Of a stretch of DNA of 64,000 nt, positions 43,200 to 50,869 are shown piece after piece; position 1 is the stretch's first letter; every line of letters begins with the position of its first letter. The notes under the pieces are model-generated. The model searched no databases and was not told the DNA's origin. It saw only the letters and a list, made by a program, of their open reading frames with translations. A program made the translations under genes and the position numbers. The stretch lies in NCBI RefSeq assembly GCF_025994435.1, contig NZ_BAQK01000070.1:1-64000 (forward strand). Reading direction: 5' to 3'. Source of the stretch: Gluconacetobacter johannae. Its GTDB lineage: Bacteria; Pseudomonadota; Alphaproteobacteria; Acetobacterales; Acetobacteraceae.

Positions 43200-44166
43200 C
43201 AAGGCTGGGTGTCTGGTCCCCTCCGACGCGTTTACCGCCCTGGCGGCTTCCCACGGCTGCACGGGGGAGACGGTATCCGAGGACTGGCCTCTGTGCGGGT
43301 TCCCGCGTCCCCAGCCTTTGGCCGAAACGAACCTGGTGCAGTTCCATCAATTCCCGCCTCTCCTGCATGGTCGGGTTTTGACCGGACGCAAAGAGCGCCT
43401 GCCTGAACAGCCCAATGCGACCAATTGGCAGGAGTTCATGGGGCGGCTAGTCAAGGCGGTCGAGGGCGCGACCTTCGCGGGCTGCATTCATCCGGTCCTG
43501 ACGATGCAATTCGGTCCGAGCGTATTCCTGGGCGGTCGCATCTATTCCCGAGGTGTGGACAGCTTCCAGAACATGAAGGCAGCCGAGCGTAGCCGGATCA
43601 CGATCAATGGAGAACCTGCGGTCGAGATAGATATGAAGGCGTCGAGTCTGTCCATATTCTTGGCGCTGGTGCAGTCCCCCGAACCGGAGGGCGGAGACCC
43701 ATACCAATGCGGACCGCTGGCCGGGCTCGACCGAGAGGCCGTCAAGCCCTGGTTCGTGTCCTCGCTTCAAGGCGGCAGTCTGCGCCTGAAATGGTCGCCA
43801 GACACGCCCGAGAGTGCCCGACAAGCACCCCTGCAAGGCGATCAGGGAAGCCGCTTTAGGCTGCTATCCGGCCCTGATGGGCCTGCACAGCATCTTGCCA
43901 GAGAATGTCCGCCAGGCGCTTCCTGATGCCGCCTACGTGCCTTGGGCGACAGGTCAGTATCTTGCTGGGGTAGAAGCCAGCATTGTCCGTTACGCTATCG
44001 AAGCCGTGATGCACCAGGGAGGAATTGCCCTGCAGCTTTCATGATGCCTTGCTGGTCCCCGCATCGTGGGCTGACAGGGCGAGGGCGGCCCATGGACAAG
44101 GCGTGTATGGGCAGGCTGGGACGGGCGATCAGGATAGATGTGAAGGGACCTGGGAAGTGTGCGTAG
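43200..44166 (+). pseudogene. Frameshifted conserved mobile-element gene, function unknown
   Basis: One frame to about 43850 encodes GGRIYSRGVDSFQNMKAAER, SRITINGEPAVEIDMKASSL and SPEPEGGDPYQCGPLAGLDR. The sequence then continues in a second frame (PALMGLHSILPENVRQ ... AIEAVMHQGGIAL) and a third (HDALLVPASWADRA). I recall similar proteins beside integrases in alphaproteobacterial islands but know of no function. The VEIDMKAS and HDALLVP pieces faintly recall family A polymerase motifs, which is only a suggestion. At least two frameshifts disable it. Confidence 0.6.
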
Positions 44167-44187
44167 CACGCACGTCCGGGCGCTTTC

Positions 44188-44442
44188 TTACCAGCATCGC
44201 GCCTTGAGGATGATGGTTGCTGACCACGATAGGGCCGCCACCAGCCCCGAGACGACCATTACCCACTGCAAGAAAGCATCATGCCGAGATCTGAGGGAGG
44301 TGTCCCGCCGAGATGTGTATGCCTCGGCGATTAGCTTGCGCTGTTCGGCAACGAACTTTTCCGTCTCAGCATTCATCCTCCTGATGGTGGCGATGAACTG
44401 CTCGTGTTCCATGTCAACGGCGGTCATGGTCGTGTCGCTCAT
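44188..44442 (-). CDS. Small membrane protein of the integrated element
   Basis: Intact 84-residue ORF. Residues 1-50 are charged and helical (MEHEQFIATIRRMNAETEKF, VAEQRKLIAEAYTSRRD), probably a coiled coil. Residues about 58-80 form one membrane helix (FLQWVMVVSGLVAALSWSAT). Such short coiled-coil plus helix proteins are frequent in prophages and islands, without an assigned function. It is the only gene of the element on the minus strand. Confidence 0.6.
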   Translation of the reverse strand: MSDTTMTAVDMEHEQFIATIRRMNAETEKFVAEQRKLIAEAYTSRRDTSLRSRHDAFLQWVMVVSGLVAALSWSATIILKARCW

Positions 44443-44522
44443 ACTCTGTGCCTCTCCCTATCTAGCATGTTGGTCCGTCACGGGCATCCGAATTGATGTG
44501 TGACGCCAGTCAGACCCTATCC

Positions 44523-44570
44523 GTCAACCATAGTTGACAGTATGTCTCTTTGTAACCTATAGTTGTCATG
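44523..44570 (+). promoter_or_regulatory. Promoter and autoregulatory operators of the toxin-antitoxin operon
   Basis: TTGACA (44534-44539), an 18-base spacer and TATAGT (44558-44563) form a good sigma-70 promoter. GTCAAC-CATA-GTTGAC (44523-44538) is a perfect palindrome over the -35, and a related AACCTATAGTTGTC covers the -10. Two similar sites over the promoter fit repression by the antitoxin complex. Confidence 0.75.
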
Positions 44571-44590
44571 GACCGCTACGAGACGGATGG

Positions 44591-44884
44591 ATGTTTGAGG
44601 TAAGATCGACCGAGGTTTTTGATAATTGGCTGGACAGCCTCAAGGACATCAAAGCATCCGAAGCCATCGCCAAGCGGTTGGTCAGGTTCTCGGTCGGGCT
44701 TCTCGGGGACGTGGAGCCGGTAGGAGATGGGGTTTCAGAGGCCCGCATACACTATGGCCCCGGCTATCGGATTTATTTCGTGAAGCGCGGGAGGACGATC
44801 ATTGTTCTGATCTGTGGGGGAACCAAGCGGACCCAACCGTCTGACATCAAGAAGGCAAAGGTGCTCGCCGCGTCGTTGGAATGA
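44591..44884 (+). CDS. Toxin of a RelE/HigB-type addiction module
   Basis: Small basic protein of 97 residues in the RelE/ParE fold. Diagnostic parts are STEVFDNWLDSLKDIKASEA, VSEARIHYGPGYRIYFVKRG and IIVLICGGTKRTQPSDIKKA, the layout of the putative addiction module killer family, whose relatives cut mRNA at the ribosome. ATG 44591 is chosen because the N-terminus MFEVRSTEVF is standard; an upstream in-frame start at 44534 falls in the promoter. The antitoxin gene follows after 51 bases, toxin first as in HigBA. Confidence 0.9.
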   Translation: MFEVRSTEVFDNWLDSLKDIKASEAIAKRLVRFSVGLLGDVEPVGDGVSEARIHYGPGYRIYFVKRGRTIIVLICGGTKRTQPSDIKKAKVLAASLE

Positions 44885-44935
44885 TACGGAATATCGACCC
44901 AACTTATTGATTCTAAACCATGATTGGTTGATACC

Positions 44936-45217
44936 ATGACCCATACCCGGCCCTTCGATCCTGCCAAATACCTCACGCGCCCAGAGGCGCAGGAAGAACT
45001 TCTGAACGAAGCCCTTGAAAGCGGGGACGCGGCTTTCATTGCTCAAACCCTTGGGGTGATCGCCAGGGCCCGAGGAATCTCTCAGATTGCCAAAGACACC
45101 GGACTGACCCGTCAGGGGATTTACAAGGCCCTGGATGACAATGGCGATCCACGTCTGACGACGCTGCTGGGGGTCCTTAAGTCTCTTGGGTTCAGCCTGA
45201 AGGCGACTACCGCCTGA
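44936..45217 (+). CDS. Antitoxin of the addiction module (HigA-like, HTH)
   Basis: DNA-binding antidote of 93 residues. It opens FDPAKYLTRPEAQEELLNEA and has a helix-turn-helix in GISQIAKDTGLTRQGIYKAL, ending with LTTLLGVLKSLGFSLKAT. This is the family of antidotes paired with the toxin type found just upstream. It should neutralise the toxin and repress the operon through the palindromes at 44523. The pair is the only undamaged operon of the element and may have favoured its retention. Confidence 0.9.
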   Translation: MTHTRPFDPAKYLTRPEAQEELLNEALESGDAAFIAQTLGVIARARGISQIAKDTGLTRQGIYKALDDNGDPRLTTLLGVLKSLGFSLKATTA

Positions 45218-45366
45218 AGCGATTGACTGGGGTCCGTCCTCGGGGGCAGCATGTGGCCTGTTGAGGGTTGACGACCGGCACTACCGTTTGACAAAACCTC
45301 TACCGGTAGTGGTTTTCTGGCTCTTGGTAGCGGATTACTGCGGTTTTTTGGAAAATGTGGGGATGG

Positions 45367-45384
45367 TCCAACTCCCTCCACCAG
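45367..45384 (+). repeat. attR direct repeat
   Basis: TCCAACTCCCTCCACCAG, identical to 42437-42454; marks the right border of the integrated element. Confidence 0.9.
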
Positions 45385-45572
45385 ATCTCCAAAATTCATC
45401 AGTAAAATCAGTATCTTGCGATCTTCCCGGATCGGTATCCGCGTTGCGGCGTGTTGGACAGTCGCATCGCGACCTTCCCCCGGCACCGATAGCCTTGCGG
45501 CGGTCGCGTCCCGTCCTCATCTCCTCATCGTCCGCAAGGGACGACCCACGGGGGACGCAGGGAGCCGGGATC

Positions 45573-45662
45573 ATGGACGGCCGGGATTTCGACGCGAGTC
45601 CGAAAGGCGGCGGGCGCCTGCCGCGCCGTAACGGGGATCGCGGTCCGGCCGGTGCCGCCTGA
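45573..45662 (+). CDS. Possible 29-residue upstream ORF of terC
   Basis: ATG with AGGGAG 8 bases before it, 29 codons rich in Gly, Arg and Asp (MDGRDFDASPKGGGRLPRRN then GDRGPAGAA), TGA only 2 bases before the terC ATG. The terC start has no better ribosome site of its own, so translation of terC may depend on reading this ORF. The composition is that of random GC-rich DNA, so it may also be accidental. Confidence 0.3.
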   Translation: MDGRDFDASPKGGGRLPRRNGDRGPAGAA

Positions 45663-45664
45663 CC

Positions 45665-46408
45665 ATGGCCTGGCTTCTCGATCCGGACGTCTGGGCCAGC
45701 TTTGCGACGCTGGCGGCGCTGGAAATCGTGCTGGGCGTGGACAATCTGGTCTTCATCGCCCTGCAGGCCGGGCGCCTGCCCGAGGCCAGGCAGGCCAGCG
45801 CCCGCCGGCTGGGGCTGGTGCTGGCGCTGGGCACGCGGCTGCTGCTGCTGTGGTCCATCGTCTGGATGGTGCATCTGACAGCGCCCGTCCTGTCGGTGCT
45901 CGGGCATGGGTTCTCGTGGCGCGATTTCATCCTGATCGCCGGCGGCGGCTTCCTGCTGTTCAAGGGCACGCGCGAGATTCACCTGCGCGTGGAAGGCGAG
46001 GGCGATCACGCGGCGACCCTGCGCGGCCATCCCGGTTTCGCATCGACCGTCATGCAGATTTCCCTGTTCGACCTGGTGTTTTCGATCGACAGCGTGATTA
46101 CGGCGGTGGGCATCGCCGAGGACATCCGCATCATGGTGGCGGCGATCGTCGTGGCCATCGCCGTGATGCTGCTGGCGTCGGGGCCGCTGACCGCTTTCAT
46201 CGACCGGAACGCATCGGTGAAGATGCTGGCCCTGTCCTTCCTGCTGCTGATCGGCATGGTCCTGGTCGCGGACGGGTTCGGCTTCCACATGCCGCGCGGC
46301 TACATCTACACGGCGATGGGGTTTTCGATTATGGTCGAGAGCCTCAACCTGCTCGCCACCCGCCGCCGCCGGGCGAATCCGGACCGCCGGCGGGGGGACC
46401 AGCCGTAA
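45665..46408 (+). CDS. TerC family integral membrane protein
   Basis: Inner-membrane protein of 247 residues with about seven helices. The conserved acidic motifs are present: LEIVLGVDNLVFIALQAGRL at the start and SLFDLVFSIDSVITAVGIAE in the middle; their Asp/Asn residues are thought to bind a metal ion. Relatives (TerC, Alx) act in tellurite resistance or manganese export. A His/Glu-rich loop (GEGDHAATLRGHP) lies between helices. It is monocistronic, just outside the tRNA-Tyr element. Confidence 0.92.
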   Translation: MAWLLDPDVWASFATLAALEIVLGVDNLVFIALQAGRLPEARQASARRLGLVLALGTRLLLLWSIVWMVHLTAPVLSVLGHGFSWRDFILIAGGGFLLFKGTREIHLRVEGEGDHAATLRGHPGFASTVMQISLFDLVFSIDSVITAVGIAEDIRIMVAAIVVAIAVMLLASGPLTAFIDRNASVKMLALSFLLLIGMVLVADGFGFHMPRGYIYTAMGFSIMVESLNLLATRRRRANPDRRRGDQP

Positions 46409-46411
46409 CCG

Positions 46412-46439
46412 GCGCGCCGGGATCAGCGCGCCGGGATCA
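46412..46439. repeat. Tandem 14-bp duplication
   Basis: GCGCGCCGGGATCA occurs twice in direct succession. The second copy contains the stop codon (TCA on this strand) of the VOC gene. Confidence 0.9.
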
Positions 46440-47210
46440 GCGGGTGGGCGCGACAAGGGCGAACATGCAGTCCTGCGGATCGAGGCATGGCACGATCCAG
46501 CTTCCGCCCGGCACTTGATGGGGGCCGTTGACCACCCGGCCGCCGGCCTCGCGCACGCGGCCGATGGCCGCGTCGATCCGGTCCACATTGACGTAATACA
46601 GCCAGAACGGCGCGGGCATGGTCGCCGCCCGCGTCATCATGCCGCCGATCGGCACGCCGCCGATCGTGAAGATCTGATAGATGCCCATGTCACCCATATC
46701 GACCGCCTCGCCCACGCCCCAGCCGAACAGGTCGGCATAGAAGGCGAAGGCGGATTTCCGGTCCTGGGCCAGAAGTTCGTGCCAGCCCACCCCGCCGGGC
46801 GTGTCGGGCGCCGCAGGCGCCATGGTCCCGTCGCCGCCGCCCCGGAACACGGCGAAGACGGCCCCCTGGGGGTCGTCGACGATCGCGAAGCGCCCCACGC
46901 CGGGGATGTTGCTGGCGGGGCGCACGATCGCGCCGCCGGCATCGGCGATGCGCGCCACCATGGCATCGACGTCCTCGACGGCGACATAGCCGATCCAGCC
47001 CGGCTGCGCGCCGGCCTTGCACTCGGCCTGGGACAGCGCCATCAGGCCGCCGATGGGCCGTTCGCCGGCGCTGAGGATCGTGTACTCCCGGTCGGGCAGC
47101 CCGGCATCCTTCATGTTCCAGCCGATCACGGCGCGGTAGAAGGCAGATGCCGCCGGGGCATCGAGGGTCGCGAGTTCGTACCAGACGAACTGGCCATGGA
47201 ATGCGGACAT
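46437..47210 (-). CDS. VOC superfamily protein with two glyoxalase-like domains
   Basis: The 257 residues contain two vicinal-oxygen-chelate modules: about 5-125 (FVWYELATLDAPAASAFYRA ... FAIVDDPQGAVFAVFRG) and about 138-255 (VGWHELLAQDRKSAFAFYAD ... CLDPQDCMFALVAP). This double form is seen in proteins related to hydroxylase CFP32. Metal ligands are not fully clear, so glyoxalase activity is not assumed. ATG 47210, with GGAAGAAG upstream, is chosen over 47324. It converges on terC. Confidence 0.88.
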   Translation of the reverse strand: MSAFHGQFVWYELATLDAPAASAFYRAVIGWNMKDAGLPDREYTILSAGERPIGGLMALSQAECKAGAQPGWIGYVAVEDVDAMVARIADAGGAIVRPASNIPGVGRFAIVDDPQGAVFAVFRGGGDGTMAPAAPDTPGGVGWHELLAQDRKSAFAFYADLFGWGVGEAVDMGDMGIYQIFTIGGVPIGGMMTRAATMPAPFWLYYVNVDRIDAAIGRVREAGGRVVNGPHQVPGGSWIVPCLDPQDCMFALVAPTR

Positions 47211-47376
47211 GACGCTTCTTCCAGTCCTGCTTGGGGGTCCCCGGCAGATCGTGGGATCGCCGCCCCCGCGCATCAAGGACCCACGACACGCCGAACACCC
47301 CGGAAACCGGCCCCGATGACGCACATTCCGTTCACCAGGGCGCGAACGTCACATCATTGCCGCGTTTCCGGGCCGT

Positions 47377-48453
47377 CTAGCCGTTGACGGGGATCGTCAC
47401 GATCGTGCTGGGGCCCTTGCTGGTCTTCGACAGTTCCAGGAGAATCTGCAGCATCGTAAAGGCCAGCTTGCTGTCGTAATCGTCGTCGGCGATCCAGTAA
47501 TATTTGTGGTTATAGGTGGTCCAGGAAAAGACGGACAGCGGGCGCTCCCTGGTGACATGGATCACGACGATGGGTTTCGTCTCCCGGCCGATCAGCCTGA
47601 TCCTGGGGCGTGTGCGGCCCGAGGTGATGTCCTCCTGCGGCACGTCGATCTGATAGGCGATCTGCCCCAGCACGCCGAGTATCGTGCGGGTCAGCAGCCG
47701 GATCTGGCCCGCGCGCGGCCGGCCACCGCCATAGACGACCTCCACCCGCTCGTCGTTCTGGGCCATGCCCAGGATCTGGCGCACTTCATGGACCACCTGC
47801 GCCATGGCCGGGTCGTCCGTCGAGGCGATCGACAGAAAGACGCGATCGGCCGTGGGGTCCTTGCCGGTCGCGTCCGGGCCGCGCTCCAGCTGAATGCCCA
47901 GCAGGCCGGCCACCTGCAGCAGCCGCAGGTCGTGGATCAGGTCGAAAAAGACCGGCGATCCCCGCCCGACATCGCCGCCGAGCGCCGCTGCGTTGTTAAT
48001 CAGGTTGATGGACTGCACGGCAAGCCGGAACAGCACGTCGATCGGCAGGCCGCCCATGGCCAGGGGCAGCAGGTTGCCCGGCGGCAGGGGGCGCAGGAAG
48101 CTCTGCGCGTAGGCGTCGCCGGTGACCGGCTGGAAGGTGAAGGTGGGGCTTTCCTGCAGCTGGACGCTCGCGCCGCCATAGGGCCGGCTGGCCAGGGAAT
48201 AGGTCCCGATCCCGGCGGAGATGTTGCGCTGAAGCTGATAGCCCGAGATCAATTGCGTGGTGTCGAGAAAGCCTGGCGTGTCGGCATAGCGCAGGCGCAC
48301 GACGTTCAGCAGCGTCTGCTGCTTGCCCGAACTGGTCAATGCACGGGAATAGTCGCTCTGGTCCCGATCGAGCCGCGTCGGCCCGATCTGGTCGCATCCT
48401 CCCAGACCAAATAACAACGGCAACAGGCAAAAATGAGGAAGGTACTTAAGCAT
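47377..48453 (-). CDS. Conserved lipoprotein of unknown function
   Basis: Signal peptide MLKYLPHFCLLPLLFGLGGC with lipobox LGGC, then DQIGPTRLDRDQ. The segment QTLLNVVRLRYADTPGFLDT, followed by STTLISGYQ-like text (TQLISGYQLQRNISAGIGTY), recalls a conserved hypothetical family of proteobacteria. The rest alternates strand-like and helical parts, with YYWIADDDYDSKLAFTMLQI near the end. It is 358 residues long. A membrane location is likely; no reaction can be proposed. Upstream ATG codons at 48468 and 48492 are alternatives. It is monocistronic. Confidence 0.75.
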   Translation of the reverse strand: MLKYLPHFCLLPLLFGLGGCDQIGPTRLDRDQSDYSRALTSSGKQQTLLNVVRLRYADTPGFLDTTQLISGYQLQRNISAGIGTYSLASRPYGGASVQLQESPTFTFQPVTGDAYAQSFLRPLPPGNLLPLAMGGLPIDVLFRLAVQSINLINNAAALGGDVGRGSPVFFDLIHDLRLLQVAGLLGIQLERGPDATGKDPTADRVFLSIASTDDPAMAQVVHEVRQILGMAQNDERVEVVYGGGRPRAGQIRLLTRTILGVLGQIAYQIDVPQEDITSGRTRPRIRLIGRETKPIVVIHVTRERPLSVFSWTTYNHKYYWIADDDYDSKLAFTMLQILLELSKTSKGPSTIVTIPVNG

Positions 48454-48564
48454 GATCGCGTGAGGCATAAAGCCACGGCAGATGAACACCAAGCCTCTTT
48501 TAACTTATTTTTTTTGTAATTATAACGTAACAAGTTGCAGGAGACACGCATCTGGCCATGCCGC

Positions 48565-48598
48565 CAGATCTGACGCCCTCTGCCGCGCGTCAGATCTG
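48565..48598. repeat. Perfect 12-bp inverted repeat
   Basis: CAGATCTGACGC (48565-48576) and GCGTCAGATCTG (48587-48598) with a 10-base loop. It lies between the PAP2 stop and the lipoprotein start. No T tract follows on either strand at once, so it is either a weak terminator for PAP2 or an operator. Confidence 0.75.
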
Positions 48599-48645
48599 CA
48601 CGAAGGCTACCGACCGTCAGGAGCGTCACGGGATTCCGAAGGATT

Positions 48646-49455
48646 CTAGCTGGCGATATGGGCATGCAGTTGTTTCGCCAATTCGGAAAGCGCCGATCGG
48701 TAGTCGTTGAAAAGAGTGGCCACCCCGAAACAGAAATAGAACGCGAGGGAATAGAACAACGCGCTGTTGGTTTCTTCCTTTGCCATCAGTTGCCGCATCA
48801 CGCTCGACGTCCGAAACTGCTGCGTTGCCATGACGACGGCAATGCCGAGCGAAGCGCCTGCAATTACGTCTGAGGGGAAATGAACGCCCAGGTAAATCCG
48901 TGAAGCACTCAAGAGCGTCACCAGGGCGAATGCCAGTCGGCCGATCCGGATGTCGGCGTAATATATCGTGCATGCCAGGCCGAACACGACGGCGGCGTGG
49001 TCGCTGGGAAATGACGACCAGTGGTTGAGGGCGCCTGAATCGAGGCCGGACGGCGACTTGAAATGAAGATCGGCATCATACAAAGGCCGAAGATGCGTCG
49101 GTAGCGACAGTTGCAGGATACGACTCACGACTCCGGCGAAAAACGACATCACGGTCCCTACCAGGATTCCCGCGCGGCGATCGGACCGGTTCGTGCCAAA
49201 CCAGGCATAGACGACAAGGGATAGAAGAATGACGCTGGAAAACATGTCCTTGGTCAGGCCGAAGACGGCGTGATCCAATAAAGCGGATCGACCGGAGATC
49301 AAGGACATGAGATGCATGATGGCGTAGTCCGGACCGTGAGTCCTGGACAAGGAGAGGGTAGCCATAAGTAGAAATATAAATATAGGGAAAATAATTATTT
49401 TCCCGCGCCCATCGATGTATGAGTATTCTGGTTTCTTTGCGGAAAATGTACTCAT
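48646..49455 (-). CDS. PAP2-family membrane phosphatase
   Basis: Predicted 269 residues with about six membrane helices. The phosphatase motifs are complete enough: SSFPSDHAAVVFGLA (motif 2) and SASRIYLGVHFPSDVIAGAS (motif 3); the first motif region around LRPLYDADLHFKSP is less typical. It probably removes phosphate from a lipid such as undecaprenyl diphosphate or phosphatidate. Codon use is much more AT-rich than in neighbouring genes (Ile, Phe and Ser runs at the start), hinting at transfer. Upstream DNA is also AT-rich. Confidence 0.88.
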   Translation of the reverse strand: MSTFSAKKPEYSYIDGRGKIIIFPIFIFLLMATLSLSRTHGPDYAIMHLMSLISGRSALLDHAVFGLTKDMFSSVILLSLVVYAWFGTNRSDRRAGILVGTVMSFFAGVVSRILQLSLPTHLRPLYDADLHFKSPSGLDSGALNHWSSFPSDHAAVVFGLACTIYYADIRIGRLAFALVTLLSASRIYLGVHFPSDVIAGASLGIAVVMATQQFRTSSVMRQLMAKEETNSALFYSLAFYFCFGVATLFNDYRSALSELAKQLHAHIAS

Positions 49456-49663
49456 TTCTCTTCTTTCGTTTTTTGAAGAATAGAATAAGTATTCAATGTA
49501 AAGTAATGGTATGCTTTTCGTGCGGGCGTATCCGATCGACGGCCTATCTCCCCGACCCTGTCGATGGGCATTTTTTAGTACGTAGCATATTATTACTTAA
49601 TATGTAAAGAAAACGTCTACCTGCTAGGGTACGTCGCCGTTGCCTCCCTCGTTCGGAAAATGA

Positions 49664-49849
49664 GGGTGCTGTGAAAAAGGCCCTTTCGTCCTCATCCTGC
49701 TTCTGGTCGGTTCGTTCCTGGGCTTTGGACTGGGTGTGCTGGCGGGTGATCCGGTTCCGACCGATGTGGCGGAGCCGGAGAATGGCTTCGATCCGGTGAG
49801 ATTGGCCGCGTTGATGGAACTCTGCGTGCAGAAGCCCTGCCCACAAAAA
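49664..49849 (+). pseudogene. Relic of a small membrane-protein gene
   Basis: One frame reads GPFVLILLLVGSFLGFGLGV then LAGDPVPTDVAEPENGFDPV, a clear membrane helix followed by an acidic exported-looking tail. It has no start: the frame opens right after a TGA. One additional A in the run of five A at 49674-49678 would join it to a GTG at 49671 preceded by GAGGG. It is either a frameshifted gene or chance. Confidence 0.35.
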
Positions 49850-49876
49850 AAACGCCCGCGCGGATGCGTGGGCGTT
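49844..49876 (-). terminator. Rho-independent terminator of the acetate transporter gene
   Basis: On the minus strand AACGCCC pairs with GGGCGTT across a 12-base loop that can itself pair further, followed by eight T. It lies 60 bases after the transporter stop. Confidence 0.85.
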
Positions 49877-49935
49877 GAAGGCAGCTTGTTGCGAAGATGT
49901 GCCGGCGACGGTCCGAAAGGACCGTCCCGCGGCGT

Positions 49936-50574
49936 CTACAGCGCGCCGATCGGCTGGCTGGTCCGGGGGCGGGGCATCAGGCCCAGGGGCAGGACGGCGT
50001 GGCCGAACTGGAATTCCAGGATTTCGGCCATCGCGATATAGATGGCCGAAAAACCGCAGAATATGCCTTCATATCCCGCAACCACCGTCAGGGCCGGGTT
50101 GCCGGAACGCTCGGCCGCCGCCAGCAGCATGAACAGGATGACCAGCGAGCCGAACACCACCTGCAACGCGCGGGACGCCGACAGCGTGCCGATGAACAGG
50201 ATCAGCGTGAAGATCCCCCACATGAACAGGTACGCCGCCATCAGCGCCGGGGTCGAGGCCGGCATCAGCCCCACCTGCGGCAGGCACACCAGCACGACCA
50301 GCGAAAGCCAGAACGCGCCGTACGAGGTAAAGGCCGTCAGGCCGAACGTATTGCCCTTGGGGTACTCCAGCAGGCCGGCCATGATCTGCGCCAGCCCGCC
50401 GAACACCAGCCCCATGGCCAGGATGGCCGATCCCATGGGAATCCATCCGGCATTATGCAGGTTCAGCAGGACCGTGGTGACGCCGAAACCCATCAGGCCC
50501 AGCGGCCCGGGGTTGGCGTATTGGGAGGGGGTTGCTCGTGTCATTTCCACCATGCCATGTTTTATTTGTGTCAT
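49936..50574 (-). CDS. Acetate/succinate transporter, GPR1/FUN34/YaaH family (SatP)
   Basis: Six-helix inner-membrane channel-like transporter of 212 residues. The family signature ANPGPLGLMGFGVTTVLLNL is near the N-terminus; GGLAQIMAGLLEYPKGNTFG and GYEGIFCGFSAIYIAMAEIL are conserved helices. It takes up acetate or succinate with protons, which fits an acetic acid bacterium that later reuses its acid. The start could also be ATG 50544 (MTRATPSQ). It is monocistronic, with a clear terminator. Confidence 0.92.
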   Translation of the reverse strand: MTQIKHGMVEMTRATPSQYANPGPLGLMGFGVTTVLLNLHNAGWIPMGSAILAMGLVFGGLAQIMAGLLEYPKGNTFGLTAFTSYGAFWLSLVVLVCLPQVGLMPASTPALMAAYLFMWGIFTLILFIGTLSASRALQVVFGSLVILFMLLAAAERSGNPALTVVAGYEGIFCGFSAIYIAMAEILEFQFGHAVLPLGLMPRPRTSQPIGAL

Positions 50575-50869
50575 ATTATTTCCATGGTGCGTAAGAAGAC
50601 CGACGGTAAAATCGGGCTTATGGGCTGTTTTTCAGGAATGGACCGCCTGACCTGTTCCGGAACGATGTGATGAAGGGGCTCATGGGCGCGGCGGACCGAT
50701 CGGGGTTGGGGCCGCGACCGCATGTCCGGTACAGCCGTGGGGCGGACGCCCCCGGCGTGCGGGTCCGGCCATGCGGCCTCGGCGATGGGTCCTTAACGAA
50801 AAATGACCCGGCGGTTTCCTGCGCTGGCGTGCTCGTGATCGGTGTCGCGCAACAGCGCCCGCCGTGGGC

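Larger units (their letters stand above)
42437..45384. mobile_element. Decayed integrative element in tRNA-Tyr
   Basis: An 18-base sequence from the tRNA 3' end (42437-42454) is repeated at 45367-45384. Between them lie a broken integrase beginning 132 bases after the repeat, a second broken gene, a small membrane protein and a toxin-antitoxin pair, about 2.9 kb in all. Content, position and lower G+C than the flanks are those of a prophage or genomic-island remnant after deletion. Without an intact integrase it should not excise by itself. Confidence 0.88.
45218..45664. other. Right end of the element and terC leader region
   Basis: After the antitoxin the sequence holds about 150 bases of element DNA with TACCGTTTGACAAAACCTCT near 45283, then the attR repeat (45367-45384), then about 280 bases of GC-rich core DNA before terC. 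The last 90 bases may encode a short leader ORF. No riboswitch was recognised. Confidence 0.55.
49456..49935. other. Intergenic region with gene relic and terminator
   Basis: The first 150 bases are AT-rich and should hold the PAP2 promoter. They are followed by a possible relic of a small membrane-protein gene (49664-49849) and the terminator of the acetate transporter gene (49844-49876). Nothing else is seen. Confidence 0.55.

Noticed and set aside
42965..43381. Intact 138-residue gene inside the tRNA-Tyr element
   Set aside because: Only its first half resembles an integrase piece; the rest is out of frame with the same protein type. It is better read as part of a pseudogene.
45384..45664. 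yybP-ykoY manganese riboswitch before terC
   Set aside because: terC is a usual target, yet the conserved GGGGAGUA-type core and the matching second loop could not be found.
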